Notes under the pieces: generated by a model | What the model was told of the DNA's origin: nothing | The model's database searches: none | The model's input: the letters and a program-made list of their open reading frames with translations, nothing else | Program-made: the position numbers and the translations under genes | Shown here: positions 23,880-31,788 of the stretch, in pieces | Layout: each line of letters starts with the position of its first letter | How positions within the stretch are numbered: position 1 is the stretch's first letter | Assembly (NCBI GenBank): GCA_934141535.1 | Contig: CAKPCH010000003.1 | Coordinates: 95,868-159,867, forward strand | DNA length: 64,000 nucleotides | Direction: 5' to 3' | DNA from: an uncultured Bacilli bacterium | GTDB taxonomy: Bacteria; Bacillota_I; Bacilli_A; RF39; UBA660

Positions 23880-24323
23880 ATGAAATTACATGAATTACGC
23901 CCAAGTGAAGGTGCATTTAAAACTAGTAAAAGACTAGGACGTGGAGTTGGTTCAGGAACTGGTAAAACTAGTGGTAAAGGACATAAAGGACAAAACGCAA
24001 GAAGTGGTGGAGGAGTTAGACCTGGATTTGAAGGTGGACAATTACCATTATTCAGACGTTTACCTAAGAGAGGTTTCTCAAACGCTATGTTCAAAAAAGA
24101 ATATGCTACAATAAATGTAAGTGATTTAGAAAAATTTGAAGAAGGAGCAGTAGTTACTCCAGAAATTTTAAAAGAAATGGGAATTTTAAAGAAACAATTA
24201 GCTGGTGTTAAAGTATTAGGTAATGGTGAATTAACTAAAAAATTAACAGTTAAAGCACATAAATTCTCAAATTCAGCTATAGAAAAAATAGAAGCAAAAG
24301 GTGGAAAAGCTGAGGTGATTTAA
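23880..24323 (+). CDS. rplO: 50S ribosomal protein uL15
   Basis: A 147-residue L15: LHELRPSEGAFKTSKRLGRG, the glycine-rich GSGTGKTSGKGHKGQNARSG, GFEGGQLPLFRRLPKRGF and a C-terminal VLGNGELTKKLTVKAHKFS. It starts one base after the rpsE stop, where rpmD would normally intervene, and uses a GAGGAG inside rpsE. Confidence 0.98.
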   Translation: MKLHELRPSEGAFKTSKRLGRGVGSGTGKTSGKGHKGQNARSGGGVRPGFEGGQLPLFRRLPKRGFSNAMFKKEYATINVSDLEKFEEGAVVTPEILKEMGILKKQLAGVKVLGNGELTKKLTVKAHKFSNSAIEKIEAKGGKAEVI

Positions 24324-24324
24324 T

Positions 24325-25581
24325 ATGTTTGCAAACATTAAGCAAATATTTACTTCAAAAAACCGAGACTTATTAAAACGTATTCTATTTACTTTAGGAG
24401 CCCTTTTGGTATTCGAAATAGGAACTACTATAATAGTTCCAGGTGTTAAAGTAAGTACTTCAGGAATGTCTTTCCTTGAAGTTATAAATGCAATGAGTGG
24501 TGGAGCATTCACAAGAGCATCAATATTTGCAATTGGAGTTACTCCTTATATCACAGCTCAAATTATTATTCAACTTCTAAGTGCTGACATAGTTCCTTAT
24601 TTAAGTGAATTAACTAAGCAAGGTGGAGTTGGAAGAAGAAAGTTAAATCAAATAACTAGAGTATCTGGTATTGTTCTTGCTTTCTTACAAGGTTATTTAT
24701 ATTCATTTGCATATATAGGAAATGGTAGTCCTATGGATTACATGTTATATTCTCTTATATTAACTGCAGGAACTGCATTTGTAATGTGGTTAGGTGATGA
24801 AATAACATTAAAAGGAATTGGTAATGGTATGTCATTAATAATAATGACAGGTATAATAAGTGTATTACCTAGTATGTTTAAAAACTTATGGGTAGAATTA
24901 TTTGCTAAAGGATTTTTAGGAATAATGATATTTATAGCATTTGTACTTGTATTTTTAGCAATCATAGTAGGTGTTATCTATGTTGAATCAGCAGAAAGAA
25001 GAATACCTATTCAATATGCTAATAAATCAACTAGCACATTAGGTAAACAAAGTTATATACCATTTAAGTTAAATAGCGCAGGTGTTATGCCAGTAATATT
25101 TGCTTCAGCACTTTTATCAATACCTCAAATTTTATCTTCAGTTATTAAGAAAGAAGGATTTACATTATTTGTACAAAAATATCTATCTTATACGACTGGA
25201 GTAGGATTTGTATTATATATAATATTGATTTTTGCATTTGCTTACTTTTATACATTTATGCAACTTAAACCAAAAGAAATGGCAGACAATTTAAACCAAA
25301 ACGGTGGATATATTCCTGGTATACGTCCAGGTAAAGAAACAGTAGAATATGTAAATACAGTGTTAAAAAGAATAACAATAGTAGGTGCTACTTTCCTTAC
25401 TATACTTGCAATACTACCAATAGTATTTGATAAATTTTCAAACTTAACAACTTCAATTTCAATTAGTGGTACAGGATTACTAATCGTAGTAGGAGTTGCA
25501 CTTGAAACTTATAAGCAACTTGATAGTCAACTTGCTAGTCGTTCATATACAAAGGGTAGAAGGGTAAGAAGAAGAGCATGA
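24325..25581 (+). CDS. secY: Protein translocase subunit SecY
   Basis: A 418-residue channel protein with ten transmembrane segments. The cytoplasmic loop 6 motif NKSTSTLGKQSYIPFKLNSAGVMPVIFA and the loop 8 region KPKEMADNLNQNGGYIPGIRPG, which contact SecA and the ribosome, are intact. It is slightly shorter than B. subtilis SecY (431). It ends in TGA, confirming TGA as a stop, and overlaps adk by ATGA. GAGGTGAT before the start is within rplO. Confidence 0.97.
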   Translation: MFANIKQIFTSKNRDLLKRILFTLGALLVFEIGTTIIVPGVKVSTSGMSFLEVINAMSGGAFTRASIFAIGVTPYITAQIIIQLLSADIVPYLSELTKQGGVGRRKLNQITRVSGIVLAFLQGYLYSFAYIGNGSPMDYMLYSLILTAGTAFVMWLGDEITLKGIGNGMSLIIMTGIISVLPSMFKNLWVELFAKGFLGIMIFIAFVLVFLAIIVGVIYVESAERRIPIQYANKSTSTLGKQSYIPFKLNSAGVMPVIFASALLSIPQILSSVIKKEGFTLFVQKYLSYTTGVGFVLYIILIFAFAYFYTFMQLKPKEMADNLNQNGGYIPGIRPGKETVEYVNTVLKRITIVGATFLTILAILPIVFDKFSNLTTSISISGTGLLIVVGVALETYKQLDSQLASRSYTKGRRVRRRA

Positions 25582-26231
25582 AAAGTATAATATTAATTGC
25601 CGCTCCAGCAGCTGGAAAAGGTACTGAAGCAGCTAAAATAAAAGAAGAATATAATATGCCACACATATCAACAGGTGACATATTAAGAGAAAAAGCAAAA
25701 GAAGATTCTGATTTAGGAAGAGATATAAACAACAAAATAAGCAATGGTTTATTTGTTAGTGATGATTTAATAATAGAAATTCTTAAAGAAAGAATACAAG
25801 AAGATGATTGCCAAAATGGCTACATTTTAGATGGATTTCCACGCAATGTAGCACAAGGCAAAGCATACCAAGAAATGCTTGATGAATTAGGAAAAGATCT
25901 TGGAGTAGTAATAGTTATCGATATAGATAAAAATCTTGCCGCATCAAGAATAGCTGGTAGAGTATCTTGTCCTAAATGTAAGGAAGTATACAATACTGTA
26001 TCAGAAGATATGAAACCTAAAAAATCAGGTATTTGTGATAAATGTGGTTCAGAACTTGTCAAAAGAGATGACGATAATAAAGAAACTTATATAGGTAGAT
26101 ATAATACTTATATAGAAAAAACTGCTCCATTAATAGATTTTTACAATAACTTAGGTGTTGTATATCATGTAGATGGTAATAAAAATGCAGATGAAACTCA
26201 TAGACAAGTAAAAGAAATTCTAGGAGAATAA
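25578..26231 (+). CDS. adk: Adenylate kinase with an altered P-loop
   Basis: A 217-residue long-type adenylate kinase (2 ADP = ATP + AMP). The nucleotide loop reads APAAGKGT (9-16), where the family has GxPGAGKGT: the first glycine and the one after proline are alanines, while GKGT is kept. HISTGDILR (29-37), DGFPRN (85-90) and the lid are normal. The lid carries four cysteines (131, 134, 153, 156) that bind a structural zinc. Substitutions in the P-loop are conservative and the enzyme is very probably active. Start overlaps the secY stop. Confidence 0.96.
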   Translation: MKSIILIAAPAAGKGTEAAKIKEEYNMPHISTGDILREKAKEDSDLGRDINNKISNGLFVSDDLIIEILKERIQEDDCQNGYILDGFPRNVAQGKAYQEMLDELGKDLGVVIVIDIDKNLAASRIAGRVSCPKCKEVYNTVSEDMKPKKSGICDKCGSELVKRDDDNKETYIGRYNTYIEKTAPLIDFYNNLGVVYHVDGNKNADETHRQVKEILGE

Positions 26232-26232
26232 T

Positions 26233-26979
26233 ATGATAAGTATAAAGACTCCAAGAGAAATAGAACTTATGCGTGTAGCTGGTGAAATCGTTGGTGATAC
26301 ACATAAATATTTAATTCCTCATTTAAAGGAAGGAATAACAACTAAAAAAATAGATTCACTAGCTCGCGAATATATCATAAGTAGAGGTGCAACACCATCT
26401 TGTTATCACTATGATGGATATCCAGGAAATATATGTATTTCTGTTAATGATGAAGTTGTTCATGGAATACCAGGAAATAGAAAACTTAAGAATGGCGATA
26501 TTGTTACTCTTGATATATGTGCTTGCTATAAAGGATATCATGGCGATAGTGCTTGGACATATCCAATTGGAAAAATATCAGAGGAAAAACAATATTTGCT
26601 AGAACACACAGAAAAAGCATTATTTGAAGGATTGAAAGAAGTTAAATCAGGTGCTAGAATAGGTGATATAGGTGCATCAGTTCAAAAATATGCAGAATCA
26701 CACAATCTTGGTGTAGTAAAGGAATTAGTAGGACATGGAATTGGCAACAATTTACATGAAGATCCTGATGTTCCAAACTACGGAAAAAGAGGAACCGGAC
26801 CTTTATTAAAAGAAGGAATGGTTATTGCAGTTGAACCTATGTTAAATTTAGGTACTGCAGACATCTATTTATTAGATGATGATTGGACAGTAGTAACTGC
26901 CGATCAAGAACCTTCAGCTCACTTTGAGCACACAGTGTTAATTACCAAAGAAGGGTATGAAATATTAACGAAGAGGTGA
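26233..26979 (+). CDS. map: Methionine aminopeptidase, type I
   Basis: A 248-residue enzyme that removes initiator methionine. The five metal ligands fall in the usual places: DICACYKGYHGDSAWT supplies the two aspartates, GHGIGNNLHEDP the histidine, VIAVEPM and FEHTVLI the glutamates. HYDGYPGNICISVNDEVVHGIP holds the substrate histidine. No SH3-like N-terminal extension. It follows adk by one base. Confidence 0.97.
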   Translation: MISIKTPREIELMRVAGEIVGDTHKYLIPHLKEGITTKKIDSLAREYIISRGATPSCYHYDGYPGNICISVNDEVVHGIPGNRKLKNGDIVTLDICACYKGYHGDSAWTYPIGKISEEKQYLLEHTEKALFEGLKEVKSGARIGDIGASVQKYAESHNLGVVKELVGHGIGNNLHEDPDVPNYGKRGTGPLLKEGMVIAVEPMLNLGTADIYLLDDDWTVVTADQEPSAHFEHTVLITKEGYEILTKR

Positions 26980-26983
26980 AATA

Positions 26984-27199
26984 ATGGCAAAAGATGACGT
27001 TATTGAAATGGAAGGTAAAGTTTTAGAGGTTTTGCCAGGCTACGTATTTAAAGTAGAACTTGCAAACAAACATGTAATTACGGCACACGTTTCGGGTAAA
27101 ATGCGAATGAACATGATTCGAATTTTAGCTGGCGACACAGTAATGGTTGAATTATCAACTTACGATTTAACACGTGGTCGTATAACCTACAGAAAATAG
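26984..27199 (+). CDS. infA: Translation initiation factor IF-1
   Basis: A 71-residue OB fold: DDVIEMEGKVLEVLPGYVFKVEL, ITAHVSGKMRMNMIRILAGD and RGRITYRK. It blocks the A site during initiation. GAGGTGAAATA overlaps the end of map. Confidence 0.98.
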   Translation: MAKDDVIEMEGKVLEVLPGYVFKVELANKHVITAHVSGKMRMNMIRILAGDTVMVELSTYDLTRGRITYRK

Positions 27200-27211
27200 G
27201 AGGTAAAAAAG

Positions 27212-27325
27212 ATGAAAGTTAAACCATCAGTAAAACCAATATGTGAAAAATGTAAAGTTATCAAACGTAAGGGAAAAGTAATGGTAATTTGCGAAAACCC
27301 TAAACACAAACAAAGACAAGGTTAA
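27212..27325 (+). CDS. rpmJ: 50S ribosomal protein bL36
   Basis: A 37-residue gene between infA and rpsM: MKVKPSVKPICEKCKVIKRK, then a stretch ending VICENPKHKQRQG. CEKC plus the later cysteine and histidine form the zinc site of the C+ form. AGGAGG (27198-27203) is eight bases before the ATG. Position infA-rpmJ-rpsM is invariant in Bacilli. Confidence 0.97.
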   Translation: MKVKPSVKPICEKCKVIKRKGKVMVICENPKHKQRQG

Positions 27326-27339
27326 TAGGAGGTGTTTTA

Positions 27340-27705
27340 ATGGCACGTATTAAAGGTGTAGATATACCAAACAATAAAAGAATCGAAATTTCATTAACAT
27401 ATGTTTATGGAATAGGAAGAAGTCTTTCAAATAAAATTTTGACAGACGCTAAAGTTAATCCAGATAAAAGAGCTGGAGAATTAACAAATGATGAATTAAA
27501 TGCAATTCGTGATGAAGTTAATAAATATGTAACTGAAGGAGATCTTCGTCGTGAAGTTAATATGAACATCAAGACTAAGATGGAAATCAATTCATACCAA
27601 GGAACTCGTCATAAAAAAGGTTTACCAGTAAGAGGTCAAAGAACAAATAGAAATGCTCGTACTCGTAAAGGTAAAGGTAAAGTAGTTGCTAATAAGAAAA
27701 AATAG
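27340..27705 (+). CDS. rpsM: 30S ribosomal protein uS13
   Basis: A 121-residue S13: ARIKGVDIPNNKRIEISLTYVYGIG, then EGDLRREVNMNIKTKMEINS and GTRHKKGLPVRGQRTNRNARTRKG. It contacts S19 and forms bridges B1a/B1b. AGGAGGTG upstream. Confidence 0.98.
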   Translation: MARIKGVDIPNNKRIEISLTYVYGIGRSLSNKILTDAKVNPDKRAGELTNDELNAIRDEVNKYVTEGDLRREVNMNIKTKMEINSYQGTRHKKGLPVRGQRTNRNARTRKGKGKVVANKKK

Positions 27706-27727
27706 TTGTGATTAAAGGAGGATTATT

Positions 27728-28111
27728 ATGGCTTATAAATCAAGAAAAAGAAAAGTTAAGAAAAATGTACCAGAAGGTAAGGCTTACATTCATTCTACAT
27801 TTAATAATACTATCGTAACTATTACAGATAACGATGGTAATGCAATAAGTTGGGCTTCTGCAGGAACTTTAGGTTTCAAAGGAAGTAAAAAGTCAACTCC
27901 ATTCGCAGCTGGTATGAGTGCAGAAGCAACAGGAAAAGCTGCCTATGATATGGGAATGAGAAAAGTTGAAGTTTTTGTTAAAGGTTTAGGATCAGGTAAA
28001 GAAACAGCAATCCGTTCATTACAAACAGCAGGTTTAGAAATAACATCTATATCTGATGTAACACCTATACCACATAATGGATGTCGTCCACCAAAACGTC
28101 CACGTGGATAA
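27728..28111 (+). CDS. rpsK: 30S ribosomal protein uS11
   Basis: A 127-residue S11: EGKAYIHSTFNNTIVTITD, GNAISWASAGTLGFKGSKKSTPFAAG and the C-terminal DVTPIPHNGCRPPKRPRG. Platform protein near the mRNA exit. AAGGAGG upstream. Confidence 0.98.
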   Translation: MAYKSRKRKVKKNVPEGKAYIHSTFNNTIVTITDNDGNAISWASAGTLGFKGSKKSTPFAAGMSAEATGKAAYDMGMRKVEVFVKGLGSGKETAIRSLQTAGLEITSISDVTPIPHNGCRPPKRPRG

Positions 28112-28129
28112 TGAAAGGGGAATGGATTT

Positions 28130-29080
28130 ATGTTAAATTTTGAAAAACCAGTATATAAAATAACTGAATATATTGAAGATAAAAATTATGGTAAATTTGA
28201 ACTAGAACCACTTGAAAGAGGATTCGGTACAACAATAGGTAATGCGTTAAGAAGAATTATGTTATCAAGCATGCCTGGAAGTGCTATAGTAGCAGTTAAA
28301 ATAGATGGAGTTATGCATGAATTCCAAACTCTACCAGGTGTTGTAGAAGATGTAACTTCTATAGTATTAAACCTTAAAAATGTAGTAGTTAAAAACAATT
28401 CTTCAGAAGAAAAAACATTAAAATTATATTCTGATAAAGAAGGTGTAGTAACTGCTGCTGATATTTCAGAAGATCCAGAAGTAGAAATAGTTAATAAAGA
28501 TCAAGTAATAGCTACAATAGCAAAAGGTGGAAAACTTGATATGGAATTAATAGTTGCTAATGGACGTGGTTATGTACCATCACAAGAAAATAAAAAATAT
28601 ATAGAAAATCAAAAAATCGGTTTCATTCCAATTGATGCATTATATTCACCAATTGAAAGAATCAGTTATGAAGTAGATAATGCTCGTGTTGGACAAGATG
28701 CTAGCTATGATAAATTAATCATGGAAGTATTTACAAAAGGTTCAATTAGACCAGAAGAAGCTATGGCACTTGCTGCTAAAATTATGATAGAACATCTTAA
28801 TATTATTACTAATTTAAGTGAAATAGCTGATGTTACAGGAATAATGAATGCAAAACAAGAAGATAGCAAACTTAAAAAATTAGAAACATCAATAGATGAT
28901 TTAGACTTCTCTGTAAGAGCTTATAACTGCTTAAAGAGAGCTGGTGTTAATACACTTGGAGATTTAACATCTAAATCAGAAGTTGAAATGATGAAAATTC
29001 GTAACTTAGGTAAAAAGTCTTTAAAAGAAGTAATCGAAAAGATTAAAGATATGGGACTTAGATTCCGCGAAGACGATTAA
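28130..29080 (+). CDS. rpoA: DNA-directed RNA polymerase subunit alpha
   Basis: A 316-residue alpha subunit. The N-terminal dimerisation domain includes EPLERGFGTTIGNALRRIMLSSMPG; the C-terminal domain, after a linker near residue 240, includes DDLDFSVRAYNCLKRAGVNTLGDL and KIRNLGKKSLKEVIEKI, which bind UP elements and activators. GAAAGGGG upstream. Confidence 0.98.
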   Translation: MLNFEKPVYKITEYIEDKNYGKFELEPLERGFGTTIGNALRRIMLSSMPGSAIVAVKIDGVMHEFQTLPGVVEDVTSIVLNLKNVVVKNNSSEEKTLKLYSDKEGVVTAADISEDPEVEIVNKDQVIATIAKGGKLDMELIVANGRGYVPSQENKKYIENQKIGFIPIDALYSPIERISYEVDNARVGQDASYDKLIMEVFTKGSIRPEEAMALAAKIMIEHLNIITNLSEIADVTGIMNAKQEDSKLKKLETSIDDLDFSVRAYNCLKRAGVNTLGDLTSKSEVEMMKIRNLGKKSLKEVIEKIKDMGLRFREDD

Positions 29081-29097
29081 TAGTTAGGAGGAATATT

Positions 29098-29454
29098 ATG
29101 GCTTATAGAAAATTAGGACGCACAAATAAACATAGAAGAAGTATGCTTGCTAATTTAACTAAAAACGTTATCATGAACGAAAGAATAGAAACAACAGAAA
29201 CAAGAGCAAAAGAAGTTCGTAAATTTGTTGATAAAATGATTTCATATGGTAAAGATGGTTCTTTAGTAGCAAGAAGAAAAGCTTTAGCATTCTTACAAAA
29301 CGATGAAGTAGCAGTAAAGAAAGTATTTGATGATTTAGCTGTTCGTTATGCTAACCGTAACGGTGGTTATACAAGAATATTAAAATTAACTGAACGTCGT
29401 GGTGATGATGCTTTAATGGTTATTTTAGAATTAGTTGAAGGGGATACTAAATAG
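29098..29454 (+). CDS. rplQ: 50S ribosomal protein bL17
   Basis: A 118-residue L17: YRKLGRTNKHRRSMLANLTKNV, IETTETRAKEVRKFVDKMI and GGYTRILKLTERRGDDALMVILELV. Last gene of the superoperon. In many Bacilli ecfA1-ecfA2-ecfT-truA-rplM-rpsI would follow; here the transcript ends and those genes are found near 44.8 and 58.6 kb. Confidence 0.98.
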   Translation: MAYRKLGRTNKHRRSMLANLTKNVIMNERIETTETRAKEVRKFVDKMISYGKDGSLVARRKALAFLQNDEVAVKKVFDDLAVRYANRNGGYTRILKLTERRGDDALMVILELVEGDTK

Positions 29455-29469
29455 TATCTTCTTTTTTTT
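29438..29469 (+). terminator. Terminator of the ribosomal superoperon
   Basis: AAGGGGATACT (29438-29448) pairs with AGTATCTTCTT (29453-29463) using two G-T pairs, loop of four, then Ts. It includes the rplQ stop codon. Confidence 0.82.
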
Positions 29470-29499
29470 AAAATATACTAATAGTGGCTAATAAAACAA

Positions 29500-29528
29500 T
29501 TGAAAATCAATAAATATTGTGATATTAT
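29500..29528 (+). promoter_or_regulatory. Promoter of agrA-agrC
   Basis: TTGAAA (29500-29505), 17 bases, TATTAT (29523-29528) with TGA just upstream. This looks constitutive; no AgrA-like repeats were noticed next to it. Confidence 0.65.
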
Positions 29529-29561
29529 TATATGTAGTAGTGTAGAATGGATGTGATTTTT

Positions 29562-30266
29562 TTGGTTAATGTTGTAATATGTGATGACAACGATAAAGAC
29601 AGAAAAACAGTAGAAATAATAACAAAAAAGTTTTTAGATAAAAATAATAGAGAAAGCAATTTTTACTTATTTAACGATTATAATAAAGATTTCTATAATA
29701 TCGTAAATGAAAAATTACCTTCAAGAATATATTTGTTAGATATAGAAACACCTTCTGCTTCAGGAATAGATATAGCTCGTAACATTAGAAAAAAAGACTT
29801 AGATAGTATAATTATATTTTTAACAGCACACGAAGAATTAGGAAATATTGTATTGAAGAATGATTTAATGTTTTTGTCATTTATTAATAAATTTGATGAT
29901 GTAGAAAGTAGATTAAATATATCTTTAAAGAAGGCACTTAATATACTTGGTAAAAAACAAATGATTAAAATAGAAGATAGAAATAATACATATACAATAA
30001 ATTTAGATGATATATTATATATAACAAAAGATAGTTTTGAAAGAAAAACAATAATAGTAACTGATTATACAGAATTTAAGGTAAATAACTCATTAAGTGA
30101 TATAGTATCGGGTTTAGATAATAGATTTGTTCAAACTCATAGAGCTTGTTATATAAATAATGATAGAAAAGTAAAAATAGACAAAACCAATAGAATAATA
30201 ACTTTTGATACAGGTAAAGAAATAGACTTATTATCTGATAAATATAAGAAAGAAGTGTGCAAATAA
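29562..30266 (+). CDS. agrA: AgrA-type response regulator (receiver + LytTR)
   Basis: A 234-residue regulator. The receiver has VVICDDN at the N-terminus and the phospho-acceptor aspartate 60 in YLLDIETPSASGIDIA. The C-terminal LytTR domain (about 137-234) includes DRNNTYTINLDDILYITKDS and FVQTHRACYINNDRKV, the histidine/arginine segment that contacts DNA in AgrA. LytTR regulators bind direct repeats; candidate sites lie upstream of agrB. The start is probably TTG 29562 after GGATGTGAT; an ATG at 29547 in frame has no binding site. Its stop overlaps the agrC start by one base. Confidence 0.9.
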   Translation: MVNVVICDDNDKDRKTVEIITKKFLDKNNRESNFYLFNDYNKDFYNIVNEKLPSRIYLLDIETPSASGIDIARNIRKKDLDSIIIFLTAHEELGNIVLKNDLMFLSFINKFDDVESRLNISLKKALNILGKKQMIKIEDRNNTYTINLDDILYITKDSFERKTIIVTDYTEFKVNNSLSDIVSGLDNRFVQTHRACYINNDRKVKIDKTNRIITFDTGKEIDLLSDKYKKEVCK

Positions 30267-31579
30267 TGGATATTTATAAATTGTTGTTACCTAATTTTCT
30301 TTTGGTATCTTCTATGTTATATGTTTATTCTAGACTATTAAAAAAGCCTTTAAATTTTAAAGATCCAAAATTGTATATAACATTAGTAGCTTTAATGACA
30401 GTATCAATATTTAATTTTTTACTAACAAATAAATTTATAAGAATAATTATAATTACTTTAATATTTATGTTTTTTATTTGGTTCTTATTTAAAGAAACCT
30501 TACAAAAGTGTATAATTACACCCATCTTTTATCAATTATTTGTTATGTTAACTGAAACATTAGCTGCTTTAATATTTTTATTGATTTATCAAAATAAATT
30601 TAATACTTTTATACAATCTTACAAAGGTATACTCTTAACTAATATTCTTGTTTCAATTTTTTCTATTATTATTGTAAATTTTCGCTTTGTTTCAAAATTA
30701 TATGAATTATTATTGAAAGCGACAGATAAAATCAAATCTAAACAATTGATATTTTTCTCAATATTTGTAATAATTGCTTTGTGTGTGTTTCCGATGACTA
30801 TTTATTATCAAGTTAACTTTGCATATCTTTTGTTATTTTATTCTTGTATGATATTATTTTGTACTGCTATAGTATTTCATATGTTTAGAGCTCAAAATAA
30901 CTATAATAAGGTATCAGATAAGTATAATGTAGCTATAAACAGTTTAAAAGATTATGAAGAAATGATGACTAAATATAGAATATTAAATCATGAAAATAAA
31001 AATTTATTATCAACAATTAGAAATATGATTGTGACAAATCAAAAAAATATACCTGAGTATATTGATGGTATAATTAAAGATAATCATACAGATGATGAGA
31101 AACTACTTAATAAAACTAGTGTTATACCATCTGGTGGTCTAAGAGCTACAATTTATACTGAAATAATGAAAATCAAATCACAGAATATTAGTTATGACCT
31201 TGATATTTCTAGAGATATAAAAACAGAAGATTTAATTGAATTAGATAATGGTACAACTATTGATGCTTGTAAAATCTTAGGAGTATTTATAGATAATGCA
31301 ATAGAAGAGGTTAGAAATTTAAAAAAGAAAAACATTGTAATATCATTCTATACACAAGATAATGATATTTATATAAAAATAAGTAATAATTATAAATCAA
31401 AGATAGATATTGATAAAATATATGATGCAGGTTATACTACAAAAGGTGAAGGGCATGGATATGGATTATCTTTAGTAAAAAAATTAATAGATGAAAATGA
31501 AAAGTTAGAAAACAAAACAGAAATCAACAAAGAAACTTTTAGTCAAATATTAATAATAAAAAATAACTCAAGTAAGTAA
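30266..31579 (+). CDS. agrC: AgrC-type GHKL sensor histidine kinase
   Basis: A 437-residue kinase. Six hydrophobic segments span about residues 7-205, as in AgrC peptide receptors. The dimerisation helix has MTKYRILNHENKNLLSTI, with histidine 242 as the likely phospho-acceptor (AgrC type HxxxN region). The GHKL ATPase has GVFIDNAIEEV (N box, Asn 344) and GEGHGYGLSLVKKLI (G box). It would sense the cyclic peptide made from agrD. ATG 30266 overlaps the agrA stop (TAATG). The two genes form one transcript. Confidence 0.9.
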   Translation: MDIYKLLLPNFLLVSSMLYVYSRLLKKPLNFKDPKLYITLVALMTVSIFNFLLTNKFIRIIIITLIFMFFIWFLFKETLQKCIITPIFYQLFVMLTETLAALIFLLIYQNKFNTFIQSYKGILLTNILVSIFSIIIVNFRFVSKLYELLLKATDKIKSKQLIFFSIFVIIALCVFPMTIYYQVNFAYLLLFYSCMILFCTAIVFHMFRAQNNYNKVSDKYNVAINSLKDYEEMMTKYRILNHENKNLLSTIRNMIVTNQKNIPEYIDGIIKDNHTDDEKLLNKTSVIPSGGLRATIYTEIMKIKSQNISYDLDISRDIKTEDLIELDNGTTIDACKILGVFIDNAIEEVRNLKKKNIVISFYTQDNDIYIKISNNYKSKIDIDKIYDAGYTTKGEGHGYGLSLVKKLIDENEKLENKTEINKETFSQILIIKNNSSK

Positions 31580-31595
31580 TTTGGGTTATTTTTTT
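31562..31595 (+). terminator. Terminator of agrA-agrC
   Basis: AATAACTCAA (31562-31571) pairs with TTGGGTTATT (31581-31590), one G-T pair, followed by seven or more Ts. The agrC stop is in the loop. Confidence 0.82.
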
Positions 31596-31621
31596 GCGCA
31601 AGTATTAATTATAAGTAGTAA

Positions 31622-31738
31622 TTATTTAATTAAAGATTCAGGACATTCAGCTTCATCAATTACATAAAAGAAACAAGCTTGACTACCAGTTTTAGCAGCA
31701 CCCAATCCTAAAGCAGCTAATAAATTTGCGAATAACAT
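31622..31738 (-). CDS. agrD: AgrD-type autoinducing peptide precursor
   Basis: A 38-residue gene. Residues 1-16 (MLFANLLAALGLGAAK) form an amphipathic, membrane-binding leader; then TGSQACFFYV, and an acidic tail IDEAECPESLIK. This is the three-part AgrD layout. Cysteine 22 and four residues (CFFYV, 22-26) would make the five-membered thiolactone ring, like ACFMFV in Listeria. The tail DEAECPE corresponds to the DEPEVPxEL region that AgrB recognises in staphylococci. A second cysteine (32) in the tail is unusual. ATG 31738 has AAAGGAGG eight bases upstream. It follows agrB by about 50 bases on the same strand. Confidence 0.88.
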   Translation of the reverse strand: MLFANLLAALGLGAAKTGSQACFFYVIDEAECPESLIK

Positions 31739-31762
31739 AAAACAGCCTCCTTTCCACTTATT

Positions 31763-31783
31763 ATTTAAACATTTTAGATGTTT
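31763..31783 (-). promoter_or_regulatory. Hairpin between agrB and agrD
   Basis: TAAACAT and ATGTTTA flank a five-base loop just after the agrB stop codon. No long T run follows on the minus strand, so it may set the agrB:agrD ratio (mRNA processing or partial attenuation) rather than end transcription. Confidence 0.4.
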
Positions 31784-31788
31784 AAAAC

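Noticed and set aside
25579..25581. TGA read as tryptophan (genetic code 4)
   Set aside because: TGA ends secY and dacB at places that match the family lengths, and tryptophans are all TGG.
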